Positions 61,301 to 64,000 of a DNA stretch of 64,000 nucleotides are shown here, one piece after another. Origin of the DNA: Lucifuga dentata (lineage: Eukaryota; Chordata; Actinopteri; Ophidiiformes; Bythitidae); NCBI GenBank assembly GCA_014773175.1, contig VXCM01001371.1, forward strand, positions 1 to 64,000. The letters are read 5' to 3'. The position numbers and the translations under genes were made by a program. The notes under the pieces were generated by a model, which saw only the letters and a program-made list of their open reading frames with translations, ran no database searches and had not been told where the DNA came from. Each line of letters begins with the position of its first letter. Position 1 is the first letter of the stretch.

Positions 61301-61454
61301 ACCACCTATTTCTGCAAATAATAAACAGCTCTTCTCTCCCTCAGTACAGCAAAGTGTATCTCAAAATTCCACAATAAAGTCTGAGAAACACATCCAGAAG
61401 AACAATTACGAGGATGAGTATGACAGTTACATTGGGGAACTAACCAAACTTTAA
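36247..61454 (+). CDS. adcy9: Adenylate cyclase type 9, 10 coding exons
   Basis: This membrane enzyme converts ATP to cAMP downstream of G proteins. Exons: 36247-38059, 55525-55697, 56901-57005, 57187-57443, 57633-57735, 58318-58526, 59148-59307, 59482-59624, 59795-59818 and 60098-61454. They total 4344 nt and encode 1447 aa; I recall 1353 for human. There are six membrane segments at about residues 125-333, then catalytic C1 with metal-binding D439 (FADIVGFTKM) and D483 (TLGDCYYC). A second six-helix set spans about 838-1046, with N-glycosylation sequons at N1005 and N1009. Catalytic C2 has K1157 and D1234 (purine binding) and N1241 and R1245 (transition state). Y1131 and A1161 occupy the positions that I recall making AC9 insensitive to forskolin. 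The protein ends GELTKL, lacking the extra residues of the human tail. All junctions match in phase. Identification is very secure. Confidence 0.97.
46905..47085 (+). repeat. Dispersed repeat, copy 1
   Basis: It contains GTTAGCAGGATCACTCAGAA, then TTTAGATGAAAATTGGTGGA and GGGTCATGGCCC, then TTTTGGAGTGGATTGAGATC. The order matches copy 2 near 49865 and a repeat common in fish genomes. The family is not named here. Confidence 0.65.
47245..47375. repeat. Degenerate palindromic dispersed repeat
   Basis: The stretch from TAGTCCACTAATCAGTCAAT through GACAGAAAATTAATTAATGG to TTAATTAATTAAAAAGATAA resembles a widespread fish repeat of ACTAATCGA..AGAAAATTAATC type. Ends are uncertain. Confidence 0.45.
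49097..49139. repeat. (GA)n microsatellite with an N join
   Basis: About 20 GA units are interrupted by the N at 49107. The true repeat length is unknown. Confidence 0.85.
49865..50000 (+). repeat. Dispersed repeat, copy 2
   Basis: It contains AGAATTACTCAAAAATCTGT, then TTTTGATGAAACTTGGTGGA, GGTATGGCCCCTGGAAGAAC and GAGTTGGATCAAGG. It is clearly the same family and orientation as copy 1 near 46905 but diverged. Confidence 0.65.
53473..53519. repeat. (AC)n microsatellite
   Basis: About 23 AC units lie in adcy9 intron 1. Confidence 0.9.
55525..55697 (+). CDS. adcy9: adcy9 coding exon 2 (end of C1a, start of C1b)
   Basis: It completes the codon for G605 and reads LKTYLISGRKVELNSM, then a Cys/Pro/Ser-rich segment ending LPPDRAK. 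LKTYLISG is the conserved end of C1a. The donor GTGATG is slightly weak, but it keeps phase 0 with exon 3. The acceptor tract is CT-rich and includes a microsatellite with an N at 55479. Confidence 0.88.
55698..56900 (+). other. adcy9: adcy9 intron 2
   Basis: This is a 1.2-kb intron with a poly-A tract near 55778 and a (GT)n tract at 56622-56671. No exon was found. Confidence 0.75.
56622..56671. repeat. (GT)n microsatellite
   Basis: About 25 GT units lie in adcy9 intron 2, about 230 bp before exon 3. Confidence 0.9.
56901..57005 (+). CDS. adcy9: adcy9 coding exon 3 (C1b)
   Basis: It encodes SPCLSCSVVMVPEEDQAL and EEGAMQNGCHDDHNSSK. The C..C and QNGC.D.H.NS words match the AC9 C1b region. 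Of two possible acceptors (ending 56900 and 56920), only the first keeps the frame open. It is 105 nt, phase 0-0. Confidence 0.87.
57187..57443 (+). CDS. adcy9: adcy9 coding exon 4 (C1b)
   Basis: It encodes DPSNLKCSPGGSTGRSPK, ALNGLLSPQLEALKNSQTSL and CEMLQEKEKKTWGG through HFVDVIKED. NGLLSP, NSQTSLCE.LQEK and DAHFVDVIKED are AC9-specific blocks. It is 257 nt and ends in phase 2. Confidence 0.95.
57633..57735 (+). CDS. adcy9: adcy9 coding exon 5
   Basis: It completes S783 and reads LMKDYFYKPPINKLSLTFLE and RSLESDYRISYQEE. LMKDYF.KPPIN and YR.SYQEE match AC9. The donor GT is the first unit of a long GT microsatellite. It is 103 nt, phase 2-0. Confidence 0.95.
57736..57780. repeat. (GT)n microsatellite forming the exon 5 donor
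   Basis: The intron starts GTGTGTGTG and continues with about 22 GT units, so the splice donor is part of the microsatellite. Confidence 0.9.
58254..58297. repeat. (CT)n microsatellite in the exon 6 acceptor tract
   Basis: About 21 CT units continue into CCCTCTCCCTCCCTCTGCCAG, so the microsatellite extends the polypyrimidine tract of the exon 6 acceptor. Confidence 0.9.
58318..58526 (+). CDS. adcy9: adcy9 coding exon 6 (TM7-8)
   Basis: It encodes VEAQASVQTLASPIFSSFLD, a hydrophobic helix (LLCCSVFLALSLACF), a short loop and a second hydrophobic helix ending LLFAI. It starts the second membrane domain. It is 209 nt and ends in phase 2. Confidence 0.94.
58527..59147 (+). other. adcy9: adcy9 intron 6
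   Basis: This is a 621-bp intron, more than a third of which is an inverted-repeat mobile element (58701-58925). No exon was found. Confidence 0.9.
58701..58925. mobile_element. MITE with long terminal inverted repeats
   Basis: The left arm 58701-58782 and right arm 58841-58925 are about 90 percent complementary and start TACACTGTAAAATGTGACAA in both. Taking CACTGTAAAATG as the terminus leaves TA on both sides, the target duplication expected of Tc1/mariner-type elements. It has no coding capacity. It lies in adcy9 intron 6, and the RNA could form a hairpin of about 80 bp. Confidence 0.82.
59148..59307 (+). CDS. adcy9: adcy9 coding exon 7 (TM9)
   Basis: It completes R887 and reads MAFYLDSVLHCTRVLMRAIS, GWIPRHCIGAILVSLPTVAV and FAHVTCDMHLSIQ. 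GW.PRHCIGAILVSLP is an AC9 signature. It is 160 nt, ends phase 0, with donor GTAAAT. Confidence 0.95.
59482..59624 (+). CDS. adcy9: adcy9 coding exon 8 (TM10-11)
   Basis: It encodes FTMFICCAVIIAIIQYCNFC, QLSYWMRSTLATLVGLALLA and LLFSSPC. YCNFCQLS.WMRS.LAT matches AC9. It is 143 nt, ends phase 2, with donor GTATGA. Confidence 0.95.
59795..59818 (+). CDS. adcy9: adcy9 coding microexon 9 (24 nt)
   Basis: After TTTTTTTTCTCCAG it supplies T GTT GCT AAC AGT CTG TTT TTC TG and is followed by a consensus donor GTGAGT. It joins AG of exon 8 and G of exon 10 to give SVANSLFFW in the second extracellular loop. Both borders are strong and both phases fit. Because it is 24 nt and phase-neutral, skipping would replace SVANSLFFW with R and keep the frame. 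Confidence 0.8.
60098..61454 (+). CDS. adcy9: adcy9 coding exon 10 (TM12, C2 domain, tail)
   Basis: It encodes an Asn-rich extracellular stretch with two N-glycosylation sequons, TM12 (CVAFFLLLLLVWFL), the C2 catalytic domain (VIFASIVNFSEFYEESYEGG, KIKTIGATYMAAAG, LLYDIWGDTVNIASRMDTTG) and a Ser/Thr-rich tail ending YIGELTKL and TAA. It is 1357 nt. Confidence 0.97.
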
Positions 61455-63335
61455 AAGTTTGCTACAATTCATTGTCTACCCTTTAAACCCTGTCTGTTGT
61501 TCCTTCCTTGTTGGATTTATAGATTAGCTGTGCATTTGTTCCTACCCCAGGTAGAAACAAAGATAGGGAAAACCCATACACCTCATCTCTGCATCGGGGG
61601 GTNGGGGGGTGGGGGGAGGGGTTTGACCAAAAAGAGAGTCTAGAGTAAACACAAAACAGTAAACATAGAGTAAATGGGAAGATGTGATTGCTGAATTTGA
61701 CCGTTTGCCCGCTACAGATCCAATCATCTACCTTTCTTGGTTATTAATAACACCTTTAATTTTTATTCTTTCTTTTGTATGTCTTTTAAGTGCCTTTAGA
61801 ACAGAACAATATGTAAATTAAGCCGTTTTGGGCAGGGGAAGAATTAAAACTGCTAACTTTTTGGAAGAAAATGCTTTGCTTTTGTTATAAATGTACTTTT
61901 ATGCATATGTTATGCATTGATATTTTGCCTTTTATCAAAGATGGGTTGAACAAGCTGTCCTTACATACAGAAAGTGCTACAATCTGAGGAGATCAAGAGT
62001 GTGAAACAAAGTGAAATAAGATGATACTCTTCGGATTTATGTATTAGTAAAATCTGCACTAATATCTAATATCGCATGTTTTTGTGATCTTATGAATAAT
62101 TCTTCATAAAAGACATAGCAGAAACTAATCAATACAGGTGGGCAGAGAAGGTCTAGCTGTGTGCCGCGTGTGTGTGCATGCTTAAAGTATGTGTTTTTGA
62201 GTATGTATTTGTGTATTTGTGTAACAAGAATGTGCAGGGTTTTCTGCAAAGAGGTGCCTAAGAGTTATTATACACAATTAGTAAAACTGGAGGATGACAA
62301 ACAGTTCTGGAACTCTATTGGAAAAAAAAAGGAAATCTTGCTTGCTGATGTGGCAGTTTTTTTTTTTCTGGCATTAGTGTATATCTTTGTATTGCCTCAG
62401 TGCTGAGGCATGAAGGCCTCAGCTACACTTAAACAGCATGGCTGCAGTAACAGTGTTATAGATGAGGCTAACTGCTAGTACAGTGTCTATCCTCCCTTAC
62501 TGTTGATGGATATTTCAATGGCTCCTACAAGACACTGCTACACTTGTAGAGTGTCTTCAACTGCAACTTTAGGCAAATTAGAGAACACAACTGTTTAGGT
62601 GGCTGTCTGTAGATAGTGCTTTTCAGACACGATGCGATAATCGTGAAATTATACAAATCAAAGAAAATGGGTTTTATTGTATTGTAACATAAAACTTGAG
62701 CTATTAATGTGAAACTCCCCACTCAAATCTCTTTTATTTTAAGACATTACTGGATGGGAACAGTTTACATTCGCAGCTTCATATTTTAAATGGCATGAAA
62801 TGCAACATAGTGGCACTGTAAATGCAAAGACAGTGCATATATATATATATGAGACTCTCTGGGTGCTTTAATCTTTCCTTTTGTCTTTATTGATTTCATG
62901 CTGTTCCTGAAATCAGCTTATTTAATCTCTCATGCTGTACATTTCTCTCACACATTCTCTGGGCACTTTTTTTTTTTTTTTTTTTTNTTTTTTTTTTTTT
63001 TTTTTTGCAAAAAAGGATTGTACACTCAAAGGCAATATATTATGTATTAATATTAATCCCTTTTTAGTGTCTTATTTTTTGACATTTAAATATCATCTGC
63101 AACAGATAAATAACTTTTTTAACATTTATAATCTCATAATTAGGGCTTTAAGTAATAAAGTAAAGTCAAATATTACAGGACAAAATACAGAACCAACTTG
63201 CCTTTGTTTTCATTTAAATTTAACTTACTTTAACTGCAGCTATTAACATTTGTCATAATAGCTAATTTGCTGTATGTTGATTTAATTGTGTAGTGTGGTG
63301 TTATTTGTGCCTTTTAGCTTCCAGTGCAACTAGTG

Positions 63336-63378
63336 TAAAGCAACTAAGAGCTGACAGTGACAGCTCTTAGTTGCTTTA
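63336..63378. repeat. Perfect 18-bp hairpin in the adcy9 3' region
   Basis: TAAAGCAACTAAGAGCTG is followed by the 7-nt loop ACAGTGA and the exact reverse complement CAGCTCTTAGTTGCTTTA. Every base of both arms pairs. Confidence 0.9.
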
Positions 63379-63769
63379 ATTTCTTGAATAATGAATATTT
63401 ATCAACAGCTTATTTTATCCATAAGCAGGAGAATGTTTGTTTTTCCTCTTTGAGTCATATTTAGTTTTTAAGGATGTTTCACAAAATCTTGAAATTTAAG
63501 GAGTGCCTTTTCTAAATATACTGTGTACAGTTTAAAGTAATCATACCAAACCTTTTCTACATTAATTGGACTTATTTCTGATTTTAGGTACCTTTATTTT
63601 GGTCTTGGATTTTGTACTGTATTCTATTGCTCAAATGGAGTTAGATTGTTTCAAATGCAATAATGAGCGTTAAACATATTGGTTTGAAAGAGAAAATAAC
63701 CTTCTCCATGCTTATGAGCACACAACCCTGTTACAGACTCAAATTGTTTATTGCAGTATGTTGTACAAC

Positions 63770-63775
63770 AATAAA
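63770..63775 (+). terminator. adcy9: Candidate polyadenylation signal of adcy9
   Basis: AATAAA within CAACAATAAAGAGG is followed by GGTGGTTAGTG and TTGTTGC, a GT-rich downstream stretch. It lies 2.3 kb after the stop, in line with the long 3'UTR that I recall for ADCY9 in other vertebrates. Confidence 0.5.
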
Positions 63776-63795
63776 GAGGTGGTTAGTGAAATAAT

Positions 63796-64000
63796 TGTTG
63801 CTATTATCAAAGCATAAGTGCTTAATAGAGACCATTAATACTAAAGTGTCAGAAAAAGCGCATAAGCCACATTAGTTTTTCCTTGGTAATTTTGATAAAC
63901 TCTTTTGAATAATGTTTTTTTAAATGAATTATGAACATCAGATGTATACTATATATTTTTGCTGGATTAATATATGAGACAGTGAGCTAGGGATGTCAAT
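63796..64000. other. Downstream flank
   Basis: This is AT-rich sequence with no recognisable feature. It is either the last part of the adcy9 3'UTR or intergenic DNA. Confidence 0.5.

Larger units (their letters stand above)
61455..63795 (+). other. adcy9: Probable adcy9 3'UTR
   Basis: This is AT-rich non-coding sequence from the stop to the region after AATAAA at 63770. It includes a poly-G join with an N at 61603, a poly-T join at 62987 and a perfect hairpin at 63336-63378. Extent is inferred from the polyadenylation signal and the absence of other exons. Confidence 0.5.

Overview
The window is a stretch of vertebrate nuclear DNA, almost certainly from a ray-finned (teleost) fish. Three multi-exon genes lie head to tail on the + strand: tfap4 (transcription factor AP-4), srl (sarcalumenin) and adcy9 (adenylate cyclase type 9). 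As I recall, human 16p13.3 has the same order and relative orientation (TFAP4, SRL, ADCY9, then CREBBP). The fish assignment rests on dispersed repeats typical of teleosts, short introns in the 3' parts of the genes, and many CA/CT microsatellites. No species can be named.

Layout. 1-3160: upstream intergenic DNA with repeats and an inverted repeat. 3161-3626: CpG-containing 5' end of tfap4. 3627-11439: tfap4, 7 coding exons, 333 aa, with a likely 3'UTR to about 14340. 14341-16983: intergenic. 16984-17027: TATA-type promoter. 17028-29893: srl, 6 coding exons, 471 aa, AATAAA at 30343. 30371-34400: intergenic, repeat-rich. 34401-36246: GC-rich 5' region of adcy9. 36247-61454: adcy9, 10 coding exons including a 24-nt microexon, 1447 aa, first intron 17.5 kb. 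61455 to about 63795: probable adcy9 3'UTR. All exon joins were checked by hand. Each has GT/AG borders and matching phase, and the summed lengths (1002, 1416 and 4344 nt) are multiples of three.

Functionally the genes are not an operon and share no single pathway. tfap4 is a bHLH leucine-zipper E-box factor. srl is a GTPase-like glycoprotein of the sarcoplasmic reticulum lumen in muscle. adcy9 is a membrane cyclase making cAMP. Their proximity is conserved synteny.

The most unusual item is a solitary, intronless and still open copy of a GTF2I (TFII-I) repeat domain on the sense strand of tfap4 intron 5. Other notable items are an in-frame adcy9 microexon, an adcy9 intron whose splice sites are both built from microsatellites, two foldback elements, and sixteen single-N assembly joins, one of which has probably created a false 63-bp duplication. 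I found no CRISPR array, operon, integrated virus or clearly new multi-gene system.
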